NCBI GenBank assembly: GCA_016795545.1
Contig: JAEUGX010000039.1
Location: 1 to 64,000 of the forward strand
Direction of reading: 5' to 3'
DNA from: Opitutaceae bacterium
GTDB taxonomy: Bacteria; Verrucomicrobiota; Verrucomicrobiia; Opitutales; Opitutaceae
Length of the DNA stretch: 64,000 nucleotides
Part shown: one piece after another, positions 34,836 to 43,286 of the stretch
Numbering within the stretch: the stretch's first letter is position 1
Layout of the letters: the number at the start of each line of letters is the position of its first letter
The notes under the pieces: model-generated
Database searches by the model: none
What the model saw: only the letters and a program-made list of their open reading frames with translations
What the model was told of the DNA's origin: nothing
Made by a program: the position numbers and the translations under genes

Positions 34836-36497
34836 CTAGCCGCGGAGCAGCTCCTCGGCGTGGGCGCGGGCGCTGCGGGCGTTGCGGTCGCCGAGCATGC
34901 GGGCGAGCTCGCCGACGCGTCCCTTCCGGTCCCCGTGGATCGGCTCGATGCTGACGGACGCCCGGTCGCCGGTCTGGTCCTTGGTCACGACGAAGTGGTT
35001 CGCCGCCTGGGCGGCCACCTGCGGGAGGTGGGTGACGCACAGCACCTGGTGCCGGGCGGAGATCGCGGCCATCTTTTCCCCGACGATGCGGCCGATCTCG
35101 CCGCCGACGTTCGCGTCGACCTCGTCGAACACGAGCAGCGGCACGTCGTCGATCTCGGCCAGCACGGCCTTGAGCGCGAGCATCACGCGCGCGAGCTCGC
35201 CGCTCGAGGCGATGCGGTGCAGCGGCAGCGGCGGTTCGCCGACGTTGGGGGAGAAAAGGAACTCGACGCCGCAGTCGCCGTGCGGGCCGGGGGCGGCCAG
35301 CCGCGGCAGCTGGACGCGGAAGTCGGCCTGCTTGAAGCCAAGCGCGACGATGGCCTTGGCGGCGGCGCGTGCGAGCTGTTGGGCCGCCTTTTCCCGGGTG
35401 GCGCGGAGCTCCGCGGCCGCCTGGCGGGCGGACTTCTCGGCGTCGGCGATCTGCCGGTCGAGCCGGACGAGGGCGCCCTCGACGTCCCCCTGCAGCTCCA
35501 GGCGGCGGCGCATCTCGTCGCGGGCGGCCAGCACCTGCTCGACCTTGGCGCCGTGCTTCCGCTTGAGGTCGAGCCAGGCGTTCATCTTCGCCTGCAGCGC
35601 CTCGGCCTGCTCGGGGTCGAAATTGAGCGAGGACGCCAGCGACGCGAACTCGGCGTCGAGGTCGCCGAGCTCGACTGCCGCCGACTGCAGCCGGTCGGCG
35701 AGCGGCTTGCTGGCCGCGTCGAGCGCCTCCAGCTGCCGGGCCTCGCGCAGCAGGGCCGCCAGCCGGCTGAGCAGGCCGTCGTCACCGCTGAGGCCGTGGT
35801 TCAGGGCCTGGGCGAGCTGGATGAGCTGCTGCGCGCTGTTCTGACGCTGGAAATCGCGCTCGAGGGTGGCGATGGCGTCGGCGGTCAGCTCCAGCTCGTC
35901 GATCTTCGCCAGTTGCAGCCGGAGGTATTCGAGTTGGTCCGGCGAGAGTTTCTCGGCCCCGCGCAGCCGTTCGCGCTCGTCGGCCAGCTCGCGCCAGCGG
36001 CGGTATTCGCGCTGGTATTGCTCCCGGGCGGGTTCGTTTTTGGCGAAGAGGTCGAGCAGCTCGCGCTGGCACCCTTCCTTGAGCAGGCGGCGCGGTTCGC
36101 CGGGACCATGGAAGTCGATCCACTGCTCGCCCAGCTCCTGGAGGGCCGCGAGGGTGGCCAGCCCGCCGTTGACCGAGATCTTCGGAGGCTTGTCGCGGGG
36201 GAGGCTACGCTTGAGGATGAGGACGCCGTCATCGCACGGCGGCAGGTCCAGCCGCGCCAGGGCGGCGTCGAGCTTGCGGCTGTCCGCGAAGAAGAGGGCG
36301 GCCTCGACCTCGGTCGCGGACGCGCCCTGGCGGATGACCGTCTTGTCGGCCCGGGCGCCGGCGAGCAGCGAGAGCGCGCCCAGGAGAATGCTCTTGCCCG
36401 CGCCGGTCTCGCCCGTGACCGCGGTGAATCCGGCCTCGAAGTCCAGCTCGACTTCCTCGAGCAAAGCCAGGTTGCGGATGCGGAGTGACTGGAGCAT
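34836..36497 (-). CDS. recN: DNA repair protein RecN
   Basis: SMC-like ATPase of double-strand break repair, 553 residues. Walker A is FTAVTGETGAGKSILLGALS near the N-terminus; the long middle (about 150-390) is coiled-coil; the C-terminal half has the ABC-type signature SSGELARVMLALK, Walker B PLLVFDEVDANVGGEIG and the H-loop CVTHLPQVAA. The start MLQSLRIRNLALLEEVELDF is canonical. Monocistronic, 87 bp from hypE. I saw no obvious SOS box in its upstream region. Confidence 0.96.
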   Translation of the reverse strand: MLQSLRIRNLALLEEVELDFEAGFTAVTGETGAGKSILLGALSLLAGARADKTVIRQGASATEVEAALFFADSRKLDAALARLDLPPCDDGVLILKRSLPRDKPPKISVNGGLATLAALQELGEQWIDFHGPGEPRRLLKEGCQRELLDLFAKNEPAREQYQREYRRWRELADERERLRGAEKLSPDQLEYLRLQLAKIDELELTADAIATLERDFQRQNSAQQLIQLAQALNHGLSGDDGLLSRLAALLREARQLEALDAASKPLADRLQSAAVELGDLDAEFASLASSLNFDPEQAEALQAKMNAWLDLKRKHGAKVEQVLAARDEMRRRLELQGDVEGALVRLDRQIADAEKSARQAAAELRATREKAAQQLARAAAKAIVALGFKQADFRVQLPRLAAPGPHGDCGVEFLFSPNVGEPPLPLHRIASSGELARVMLALKAVLAEIDDVPLLVFDEVDANVGGEIGRIVGEKMAAISARHQVLCVTHLPQVAAQAANHFVVTKDQTGDRASVSIEPIHGDRKGRVGELARMLGDRNARSARAHAEELLRG

Positions 36498-36649
36498 TTT
36501 TTAACCACGAATGGACACTAATTAACACAAATTCAAGCGCCGCGGCGCCGACGGGCCCGAATTGCGCGCCGCGGCGGAACTTTCCCGGCGAAGTACCCTG
36601 AATTATCCTTGCACCACTCCGCGCGAGTCGTTCACTCCTCCCCCTTCGC

Positions 36650-36726
36650 GGACCTTTAGCTCAGTTGGTTAGAGCGTTTCCTTGACATGGAAAAGGTCAC
36701 TGGTTCGAGTCCAGTAAGGTCCACCA
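36650..36726 (+). tRNA. tRNA-Val (anticodon GAC)
   Basis: A complete cloverleaf with encoded CCA. The acceptor stem is GGACCTT/AAGGTCC, the D stem GCTC/GAGC, and the anticodon stem TTTCC/GGAAA with loop TTGACAT, so the anticodon is GAC and it reads GUC and GUU. The variable loop is AGGTC, the T stem ACTGG/CCAGT with loop TTCGAGT, and the 3' end is ACCA. Confidence 0.97.
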
Positions 36727-36934
36727 TTTTTGCCATCCGCCCACGCCGGGGTTTTATCCCGGGTGACGCTGAGCTAGAGGAAAAATCGGTCGACCGCTGA
36801 ACGGTCGGCGCAAAAGCCGTGCGGCAACCCGGCCAGGCGCGGAGCGCATCGTCCGCCGGAACCCGGCCCGGGCCCATGGCCGGCATGACCCGCCAAAACC
36901 TTGACGCCTGCTGCCTCGACGTAGGCAATAGCGC

Positions 36935-38524
36935 ATGGCTTCCGCACCTCCGTTGTTTCCCCTGCGTGGCGCCCTCGGCATGTCGAGGCGTTCGTTCCTG
37001 GTCGGGTCGACCTCGTTCGCCGCGGCCGCCCTCCTCGCGAATCGCACGTTCGGCACGGTGACCGGATCGCCGCGCCTCCCCGGATACCCGTTCACGCTGG
37101 GAATCGCGTCGGGGGATCCCCTGCCGGACGGCTTCGTGCTCTGGACACGGCTTGCGCCCAGGCCGGTCGAGGTGGGCGGGGGCATGCCGGCCGAGCCGGT
37201 GGAGGTCCGCTGGGAGGTGGCGGAGGACGAGGCGATGCGCCGCCTCGTTCAGACCGGCACGGCCACGGCCAGTCCCTCCTGGGCGCATTCCGTCCACGTC
37301 GAGGTCGCCGGCCTCCGGCCGGATCGCTGGTACTGGTACCGTTTCCGCGTCGGTGGCGAGGCGAGCCCGGTCGGGCGCACGCGCACCCTGCCGGCCCCGG
37401 ACGCCGTCCCGGAGCGGCTGCGCTTCGCCTTCGCCTCCTGCCAGAAGTACGACACCGGTTTCTACACCGCCTATGAGCACATGGCGCGCGAGGACATCGA
37501 TCTCGTCGCGCACCTGGGAGACTACATCTACGAGAAGGCCGACGCCGAGGACGCCGTCCGCCGCCATGGCCTGCCCACGTCCATCACGCTCGACGACTAC
37601 CGCTCCCGCTACGCCGCCTACAAATCCGACCCCGCGCTGCAGGCCATGCACGCGCTCGTGCCGTGGATCGTCACCTGGGACGATCACGAGGTGACCAACG
37701 ACTACGCCGGGCCCTTCACGAAAAACAACCTCGTGCCCGGACCCGCCCGCGACCAGCTGCTGCTGCGCCGCGCCGCCGGCTACCAGGCCTATTACGAGCA
37801 TATGCCCCTGCGCCTGACCGCGCGCCCCAGCGGGCCCGACATGCTGCTCTACCGGCGGCTGGCTTTCGGCCGGCTCGCCAACTTCCACGTCCTGGACACC
37901 CGGCAGTATCGCAGCCACTGGCTTTACGGCAACGGCAAGGACCAGCCTTGGGACCCCGCCATGCTCGATCCCGCGCGCTCGATTCTCGGCGACCGGCAGC
38001 GCGACTGGCTGTACCGCGGACTGTCGCAGTCTCCATGCGAATGGAATGTGCTCGCCCAGCAGGTCATGATGACGCGCATCCTGCAGTCGAACGATACCTA
38101 CATGATGGACAAGTGGACGGGCTTCGAAGCCGAGCGCCGTCGCACTCTCGATTATCTCCGGACGCAGAAGATTCGGAATCCCGTGGTCATCACCGGCGAC
38201 ATTCATTGCAACTGGGCCAACGAGCTGATCGAGGATGTTGACCGTCTCGACGCGCCGCCGGTCGCCACCGAGTTTGCCGGCACGTCGATCACCTCCGGTG
38301 GGGACGAGGATGACACGCCGCCCAAGGGCGACCGCTTCTACGCGGCCAACCCGTTCGTGAAGTTCTTCAACGGCCAGCGCGGCTATGTGCACTGCGAGGT
38401 CACGCCGCAGGCGTGGCGGACGGACTTCCGCACCCTCTCCTACGTCTCGCGTCCGGGCGCCCCGCTCCACACGGCCGCCTCCTACCTCGTGGAGTCCGGT
38501 CGGCCGCGGCTGAACCGGGTGTAG
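36935..38524 (+). CDS. phoD: PhoD-like alkaline phosphatase/phosphodiesterase
   Basis: A Tat-exported calcium/iron-type phosphatase releasing phosphate from mono- or diesters outside the cytoplasm, 529 residues. The Tat motif SRRSFLVGSTSFAAAALLA is at residues 17-35, so the ATG at 36935 or an internal Met (36980) can serve. An N-terminal beta domain follows (YPFTLGIASGDPLPDGFVLW), then the metallophosphatase core with FASCQKYDTGFY, HLGDYIYE, WDDHEVTNDY and GDIHCNWANE. Length and motifs match PhoD. I saw no Pho box. It stands alone, downstream of tRNA-Val. Confidence 0.93.
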   Translation: MASAPPLFPLRGALGMSRRSFLVGSTSFAAAALLANRTFGTVTGSPRLPGYPFTLGIASGDPLPDGFVLWTRLAPRPVEVGGGMPAEPVEVRWEVAEDEAMRRLVQTGTATASPSWAHSVHVEVAGLRPDRWYWYRFRVGGEASPVGRTRTLPAPDAVPERLRFAFASCQKYDTGFYTAYEHMAREDIDLVAHLGDYIYEKADAEDAVRRHGLPTSITLDDYRSRYAAYKSDPALQAMHALVPWIVTWDDHEVTNDYAGPFTKNNLVPGPARDQLLLRRAAGYQAYYEHMPLRLTARPSGPDMLLYRRLAFGRLANFHVLDTRQYRSHWLYGNGKDQPWDPAMLDPARSILGDRQRDWLYRGLSQSPCEWNVLAQQVMMTRILQSNDTYMMDKWTGFEAERRRTLDYLRTQKIRNPVVITGDIHCNWANELIEDVDRLDAPPVATEFAGTSITSGGDEDDTPPKGDRFYAANPFVKFFNGQRGYVHCEVTPQAWRTDFRTLSYVSRPGAPLHTAASYLVESGRPRLNRV

Positions 38525-38674
38525 TTTGCGCGGCCACCGCCTTTCTTCCTTGCCGGAGGAGCGCCGCGGCCCGCGCGGGCACGCCGTGCGCGGCAGGGCT
38601 GGCTAACGCCGCTGGCGGGAAGAAACAGGATTTTGTGATGAACGGGAGGCTGGTTCTGTTGGCCGGCCCCGCGA

Positions 38675-39694
38675 TCACCCGCAATCGACGCGACGCAGTC
38701 GGCGCAAGACCGCGAGGTCGCCCCAGTCCGCGATGGCGGGCAGGCGTCTTGGGCCGGTGCGAGGGAAAGATCCGCCTTTGCGTCGCAAAGCTGCCAGGGC
38801 GGTGGCGACAAACGCCTGGGTGCCGAGCACGGCGCCGTCGGAGAAGTAGCGGACGCGGCAGTGCAGGATGGTCGTGAGCGGCAGTTGTCCGGCGGATTGG
38901 CGGGCCGCGAGGAAGTGTTCGAGCGGCAGGCTCCGTCCGCGCGCCCGGGGAGCCGAGGCCGTGCCGAACAGCAACAACCGGTAGGTGCACTGGCTCTCGG
39001 ACCAACGCGAGACGGGTTCGCCGGTGACTTGGCCGATGCCCGCTCGGGCGCGCGGGGAACCGGCCACCGCCTCCGCATAGCCGCAGAAGCGATAATCCTT
39101 GGGGTCTTCGACCAGATTGGCCCGGACGCAATTCAGGTCGATGTACGCCGCGATGGTTTGGAGCAGGCGTTTTTTGCCCTGCACCAGCACGCTCTTGAAC
39201 CGTTCCGACCAGAGTGTGCCGCAGCGGCGGTGGGTTTTGTTGAACCAGATGGAGAAGCGCTGTTTCAGGAGCTTCATGTATTGGGAGAGGTTGCCCATGA
39301 GCGCCAGCTGGCGTCGCCGCCAGCCAACCGCATCCGGACCGTTGGTGGCCAGCTGGGCGCGGATGACATCGAGGCGGGCGGTCTGGTAGCGGGTCGGACG
39401 CGGGTAGAGCACGCGGTAGCGTCGCAGCAGTTCCTCATCGGGTATGACGGTACGTTGCGGGATCCGGACGAGGATATGAAAGTGGTTGGCGAGGATCGCG
39501 TAAGTCAGGATCTCGACGCCGCAGAAGTCGGCGATGCGCCAAAGCTGCTGGCGCAGGACCTCCTTCGCGACGTGGTCGAACAATTTCTCCGCGTTCACAG
39601 TCCGGGTCATGACATGATACACCGCCGGGCCCTCTTCTGCCGGCACTGTTATACGCGCTCCTCGCATAAGAGGCCCGCAACAAGGCAGTCGCAC
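38675..39694 (-). CDS. REP-associated tyrosine transposase (RAYT, Y1 family)
   Basis: A 339-residue single-strand DNA transposase of the IS200/IS605-like Y1 superfamily. The HUH motif is HFHILV, and the catalytic Tyr lies in NLSQYMKLLKQRFSIWFN, followed by the RAYT signature HRRCGTLWSERFKSVLV. The N-terminus reads TVPAEEGPAVYHVMTRTVN. RAYTs are domesticated, single-copy genes that mobilise REP-type palindromes; no flanking IS ends or target duplications are visible. The C-terminal 120 residues are less conserved. A later Met (39667) is an alternative start. It looks intact. Confidence 0.9.
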   Translation of the reverse strand: MRLPCCGPLMRGARITVPAEEGPAVYHVMTRTVNAEKLFDHVAKEVLRQQLWRIADFCGVEILTYAILANHFHILVRIPQRTVIPDEELLRRYRVLYPRPTRYQTARLDVIRAQLATNGPDAVGWRRRQLALMGNLSQYMKLLKQRFSIWFNKTHRRCGTLWSERFKSVLVQGKKRLLQTIAAYIDLNCVRANLVEDPKDYRFCGYAEAVAGSPRARAGIGQVTGEPVSRWSESQCTYRLLLFGTASAPRARGRSLPLEHFLAARQSAGQLPLTTILHCRVRYFSDGAVLGTQAFVATALAALRRKGGSFPRTGPRRLPAIADWGDLAVLRRLRRVDCG

Positions 39695-40020
39695 CCAATC
39701 CCGGTCAACGCATTTTAGCCTGTCCCTATGCCAGAAGAAGGATCAGCCATTCGGCTAGAGTTTTGAATCGGCAGGGATCGCGTTGAGGTATCGTCGACAT
39801 ACCGGACAAGGCCGAATGCTGCTCGCGCAGGTGCACACGGTCGCACGCTCGGGCTTCCGTGAATCTCCTCGCGGGTTAACCCGGGCGGAGACCGTGGAGT
39901 GACGGTACTCGTCGGCCAGGGTCCAGCTTCCGACCCGCAGGGGCCGCTGCATGACAACTGCACTTTCTGTCGTGGCTGACATCGCAACCTCGCAGGCGGC
40001 AGCGCAGGGCCGCAGAGCTC
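39695..40020. other. Intergenic stretch between the RAYT and uspA genes
   Basis: A 326-base region with no supported gene. On the minus strand a TAAAAT hexamer at 39712-39717, 16 bases after TTCTTC, is a weak candidate RAYT promoter. No REP-like repeated palindrome was recognised in it. Confidence 0.4.
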
Positions 40021-40488
40021 TCACCTCCGCCGCGCCTGGTCGCCCGTCGCGTCGCGCTTGCCGGGCACGACCAGCACCGGGCACCGCGCGCGGCGCAGCA
40101 CACCCTGGGCGACACTGCCGATCAACGCATCGTACACGGCCCCATGCCCATGGGACCCGATCACGATGAACTGGGCCTTCAACTCCATCTGCTTCGCGAT
40201 GATCACCGGCACCGCCTGGCCCGTGTACTGGATCGTCTTCACGGTTTTCACGCGGCGGCTGCAGTGCTTGGCCAGCTGCTGCAGCTGCCGGGCGGCAAAT
40301 TTCTCGCTGCCCGACAATGCCTCCACCATCGCTTCGTTGGCGATGCCATACGGCTCGATGACGATTGGGATCTGCACGACATGCAACAGCACCAGCCGGC
40401 TGCGCGTCGCCTTGGCCAGACTGCAGGCCGCACGAATCACTTCCGAGGTGATCGCGGAGAAATCTACCGGGGCAATGATGGTTTTCAT
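40021..40488 (-). CDS. Universal stress protein (UspA family)
   Basis: A 155-residue single-domain Usp. It begins MKTIIAPVDFSAITSEVIRA and has the ATP-binding signature G-x2-G-x9-G-S (GSHGHGAVYDALIGSVAQG), so it probably binds ATP like the Rv2623 type. The last strand is CPVLVVPGK, followed by a basic tail. A tandem CAAG-type operator and a TACAGT hexamer precede it, so it belongs to the putative regulon described here. The predicted transcription start is only a few bases before the ATG. It lies 84 bp downstream of the hpf-like gene on the same strand but has its own promoter. Confidence 0.93.
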   Translation of the reverse strand: MKTIIAPVDFSAITSEVIRAACSLAKATRSRLVLLHVVQIPIVIEPYGIANEAMVEALSGSEKFAARQLQQLAKHCSRRVKTVKTIQYTGQAVPVIIAKQMELKAQFIVIGSHGHGAVYDALIGSVAQGVLRRARCPVLVVPGKRDATGDQARRR

Positions 40489-40496
40489 CGCCCACT

Positions 40497-40556
40497 ACTG
40501 TACTCCCCACCCGGCCAGGCGCCGCTCATACCTTGCCGAAACCGCCGCAGAACTTG
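40497..40556 (-). promoter_or_regulatory. uspA promoter with tandem 21-bp direct-repeat operator
   Basis: Upstream copy CAAGTTCTGCGG (plus-strand 40545-40556) and downstream copy CAAGGTATGAGC (40524-40535) are exactly 21 bp apart. A TACAGT hexamer (40497-40502) starts 33 bp after the first base of the downstream copy. The upstream copy lies just inside the intergenic space after the hpf stop codon. Confidence 0.75.
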
Positions 40557-40572
40557 CCTTCCGGGCCGCAGG

Positions 40573-41013
40573 CTATGCTTCCGGAAGCTCCGGCGCCCGC
40601 CGCCGCGAACGCAGCGGCCCCTCGCGCCGACGGCGCACCCCGTCCTCCAGCCGCCGTCGTGCCGCATCGAACGCATCGCGGATCGCCACATATGGGTCGC
40701 GATGCGGCGCGTCCACCTCGGCCTGGCGCGTCAGCTTCGTGGCCCCTTCGCGCCGCAACACCTGCCGCGCCGACGGCTCGTGCTGCACCACGATATCCCG
40801 GCCCGGAATCCGGATGTCCAGGTGCACCTGGTAGTGCCGGCCGTGGCGGTGATGCCGGTGCGGCGCGATGATCGTCGCCCGACAGGAAACCATCCTGCCG
40901 GCATAACGCCCGAGCTTCTCGAACTCGTCCTGGATCCGGGCGCTGACCGCCGGCGAAGGCTCCATATTGCGAAAACCGATCTGAATCGTGGGAAGCATGG
41001 GTTGGTTTTTCAT
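40573..41013 (-). CDS. HPF/RaiA-type ribosome hibernation factor
   Basis: A 146-residue ribosome-associated protein of the sigma-54-modulation/HPF family, which binds the 30S decoding site and shuts down idle ribosomes. The N-terminal fold reads IQIGFRNMEPSPAVSARIQD, MVSCRATIIAPHRHHRHGRH and VHLDIRIPGRDIVVQHEP, and the conserved helix is AIRDAFDAARRRLEDGVRR. A basic tail of about 20 residues follows; there is no long-HPF C-terminal dimerisation domain. It has its own tandem operator and TAGGGT hexamer and is followed by uspA, a pairing seen in other hypoxia and stationary-phase gene sets. Confidence 0.88.
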   Translation of the reverse strand: MKNQPMLPTIQIGFRNMEPSPAVSARIQDEFEKLGRYAGRMVSCRATIIAPHRHHRHGRHYQVHLDIRIPGRDIVVQHEPSARQVLRREGATKLTRQAEVDAPHRDPYVAIRDAFDAARRRLEDGVRRRREGPLRSRRRAPELPEA

Positions 41014-41022
41014 CGGCGTTCC

Positions 41023-41083
41023 ACCCTAAGCGATCGCCGCCCCGCCCGCTCCGCAGGACTTGCGAACGACCGGGCGGATCTTG
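41023..41083 (-). promoter_or_regulatory. hpf promoter with tandem 21-bp direct-repeat operator
   Basis: Upstream copy CAAGATCCGCCC (plus-strand 41072-41083), downstream copy CAAGTCCTGCGG (41051-41062), 21 bp apart. TAGGGT (41023-41028) begins 34 bp after the first base of the downstream copy. The predicted start of transcription is within about 5 bases of the ATG at 41013. Confidence 0.75.
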
Positions 41084-42068
41084 CCCGCACCGCGCGGACA
41101 CCGGGCCCGGAAACAGCAAGGCCCCGGCGGGGTTGTGTGCACCCGCCGGGGCCAAACTGAGGAGGGCGCTCGCCGCGCGCTCCTTCCGTTGCACACTGTT
41201 AGGCGCTCTCGCATTAGCGGGCCGTGCGCTCCCCGACGCCACTCTTCGCGGCAGGCGAAGTTTTCAGTCTCATGGCGGGACCGTCCCAGCCGTTGCCGGC
41301 TGGAAGCTTTGAGTGAGGCCTCTTCGCCCGGTTCGGTCGCTCCCTGCCGGGAACGGCGCGCCGGACGTGGTGCTGACACGCCTGCATGTGCCGCTTTCGC
41401 GTCGACACCTTGGCCGCGAGGACGGCGCCGGATTCTGGCCGGCCGTTGGCCCCGCGTTACGGGTCTGACCTCTTACCTCTCAGGCCGCATTCACATTGCA
41501 GTTGGGTGACGCGGTTTGTCGCACCACCCAATCGAGGAGCTTTTACGGGCTTTGCCTGACCCGCCCGCTCCCCGCGATCCCGTGCGCCTTGCGCGCCTCT
41601 TCGTGAGTGCCAAGAGGCCTTCTGGCGGGGGTCGCCCGCCGGGGCCCGTGATCGCGTCCTGGTCTGCGCAGTAGCAGCCATTACCCTCTGGGTAACTGCG
41701 TGGGCGGACGGATCGAAACTCCCCGTACGCCTGACTCGACTCGCACGCGGTTTCTGATCGCGGCTCGTCGCACAGTTCCTGGATCATGTCGTCGGCCGGT
41801 CATGACACCGGCCGGAGGAACTGGTGATATATGCCGACCCGGCGGTTGCCCGCCTGGAGGGGAAGATGGCACCAGTTGCCACCCTCCTTTCCCCGGTCGC
41901 CCGGGATTATCCCAGCCGTGCTCTCGGTCTTCCCTTCAGTCCACCGCACCGCGGCTGTGCTATCAAGGAACGCGGCGAAGATACTCCCGCCCGCCGCAAC
42001 CTTCTCCTCGTTTTTTGGCAATCGTCCCGCATCGCTTGGCCAGCCGCTCCCCGCGCGAAAAAAAACGC
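41084..42068. other. Nearly 1 kb without a supported gene
   Basis: The open frames here have no family-like sequence and conflict with one another. The region lies between the hpf promoter and the end of the ABC-exporter operon. It contains a 12-bp perfect hairpin (41120-41153), a smaller hairpin GGCCGGT-CATGAC-ACCGGCC (about 41794-41813) and a small TTACCC-TCT-GGGTAA stem near 41690. It may hold a non-coding RNA or decayed sequence; I found no RNase P, tmRNA or tRNA signature. Confidence 0.5.
41120..41153. repeat. Strong 12-bp inverted repeat
   Basis: GGCCCCGGCGGG and CCCGCCGGGGCC are perfect 12-base arms around GTTGTGTGCA. It has no T tract on either strand, so it is not a typical intrinsic terminator. 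It begins 37 bp upstream of the hpf operator pair. Its 3' arm core, CCCGCCGGGGCC, recurs at about 41634-41645. Confidence 0.7.
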
Positions 42069-43280
42069 TCAGCGCGGCGCCACCCGCACCCCCGCCTGCA
42101 GCTTGTCGCTCGGATGCACGACCACGGTCTCCCCGCCGGCCAGACCCGCGGTGATTTCGGCCTCGCGGTTGTTGCGCCGGCCGACCTCCACCCGCCGCAG
42201 CGCCGCCCGCCCCCTCTCGACCGCAAAAACGGCCCACTGCTCCCCCTCGCGGAAGAGCGCGCCGACCGGCAACTTGAGCACGTCGGCGCCCTCCCACACC
42301 ACGATCCGCGCCTCCACCCGGTAGGCGTCGCCCAGGCTGCGGCGCGTCTCCGCCGGCCCCGTGAAGTCCGCCCGCACGATCACCCGCTGTTCCTCCACGC
42401 CCAGCGCCGAAACCTTCGTGAAGCCGGCCGGCTCGACCACCCGCACCCGGGCCGCCAGCGGAACGTCGCCGCCCCAATGCTCGATCATGACGCGCGCGCC
42501 GGGCGCGATCTTCACCGCCTCGCTCGACAACACCTCCACCTCGATCTCCAGGTCGGCCGGGTCTCCGAGCTCCACCAGGCGCGTGCCGGCCGCCACCACC
42601 GTCGCGCTTTCCTGGAAAATCCGCAGCACCCGTCCGTCGATCGGGGCGCGCACCTCGAAACGCCGGCCCGTCGCCGCCACGTTCGCCTCGTCCGGCTCCC
42701 CCAGCAGCGCCGCCCGCGCGAGCTCGAACTCATAGTTGGCGATCCGCTCCTGGAACTCCGCCGAACGCAGGTCGGCCGCCGCCACGGCCTCCCGCTGCTC
42801 CGCGGCGTCCAGCTCCTCGTGCGAGAGCCCCTGGCCAGCGTAAAGCTGCCGGGCGCGCTCCAGCCCGACCCGGGCGTACTCGAACGCCACGTGCGCCCTC
42901 TCCCTCAGGGGGCCCGCCTGCTCCTGCACCGCCCGGGCCGCATTGACGCGCGCCTCCGCCTGCGCGCGCGCGCGGGGGTCCAGCAGCTCCGGATCACCGG
43001 GCTCCAGCACCGCCACCACGGTCCGGCCGGCGGCCACCGGGTCGCCCGCCTTCAACGCCACCCGCAGCAGCCGCCCCGCCAGCGGCGCCGAGACCACATA
43101 ACGTTCCTTGATGCGCGTGCGGCCCTCCTCGTCCACGGTCACCACCAGCGGTCCGCGCGCCGCGGGCGCGACGTCCACCGCCAGCCGGGGCGGACGGAAA
43201 GCCCAGGCGAGCGCCGCCGCCAACCCGGCGGCAAAGACGCCGACCAGCCAGTATCGGGACCATTTTTTTGCTGTGGGCAT
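42069..43280 (-). CDS. HlyD/MacA-type periplasmic adaptor of an ABC exporter
   Basis: A 403-residue membrane fusion protein. The N-terminal anchor is at about residues 11-28 (WLVGVFAAGLAAALAWAF). Lipoyl halves (VSAPLAGRLLRVALKAGDPV and VRAPIDGRVLRIFQESATVV) flank an alpha-helical hairpin of about 100 residues, and a beta-barrel domain follows. It is the last gene of an ATPase-permease-adaptor operon, 6 bp after the permease. Outer-membrane partner and substrate are not evident. Confidence 0.9.
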   Translation of the reverse strand: MPTAKKWSRYWLVGVFAAGLAAALAWAFRPPRLAVDVAPAARGPLVVTVDEEGRTRIKERYVVSAPLAGRLLRVALKAGDPVAAGRTVVAVLEPGDPELLDPRARAQAEARVNAARAVQEQAGPLRERAHVAFEYARVGLERARQLYAGQGLSHEELDAAEQREAVAAADLRSAEFQERIANYEFELARAALLGEPDEANVAATGRRFEVRAPIDGRVLRIFQESATVVAAGTRLVELGDPADLEIEVEVLSSEAVKIAPGARVMIEHWGGDVPLAARVRVVEPAGFTKVSALGVEEQRVIVRADFTGPAETRRSLGDAYRVEARIVVWEGADVLKLPVGALFREGEQWAVFAVERGRAALRRVEVGRRNNREAEITAGLAGGETVVVHPSDKLQAGVRVAPR

Positions 43281-43286
43281 AAGCGT

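Noticed and set aside
41060-42477. Several open frames of 100-230 codons in the gap after the exporter operon
   Set aside because: Low-complexity translations in conflicting frames with no start signals or family motifs.
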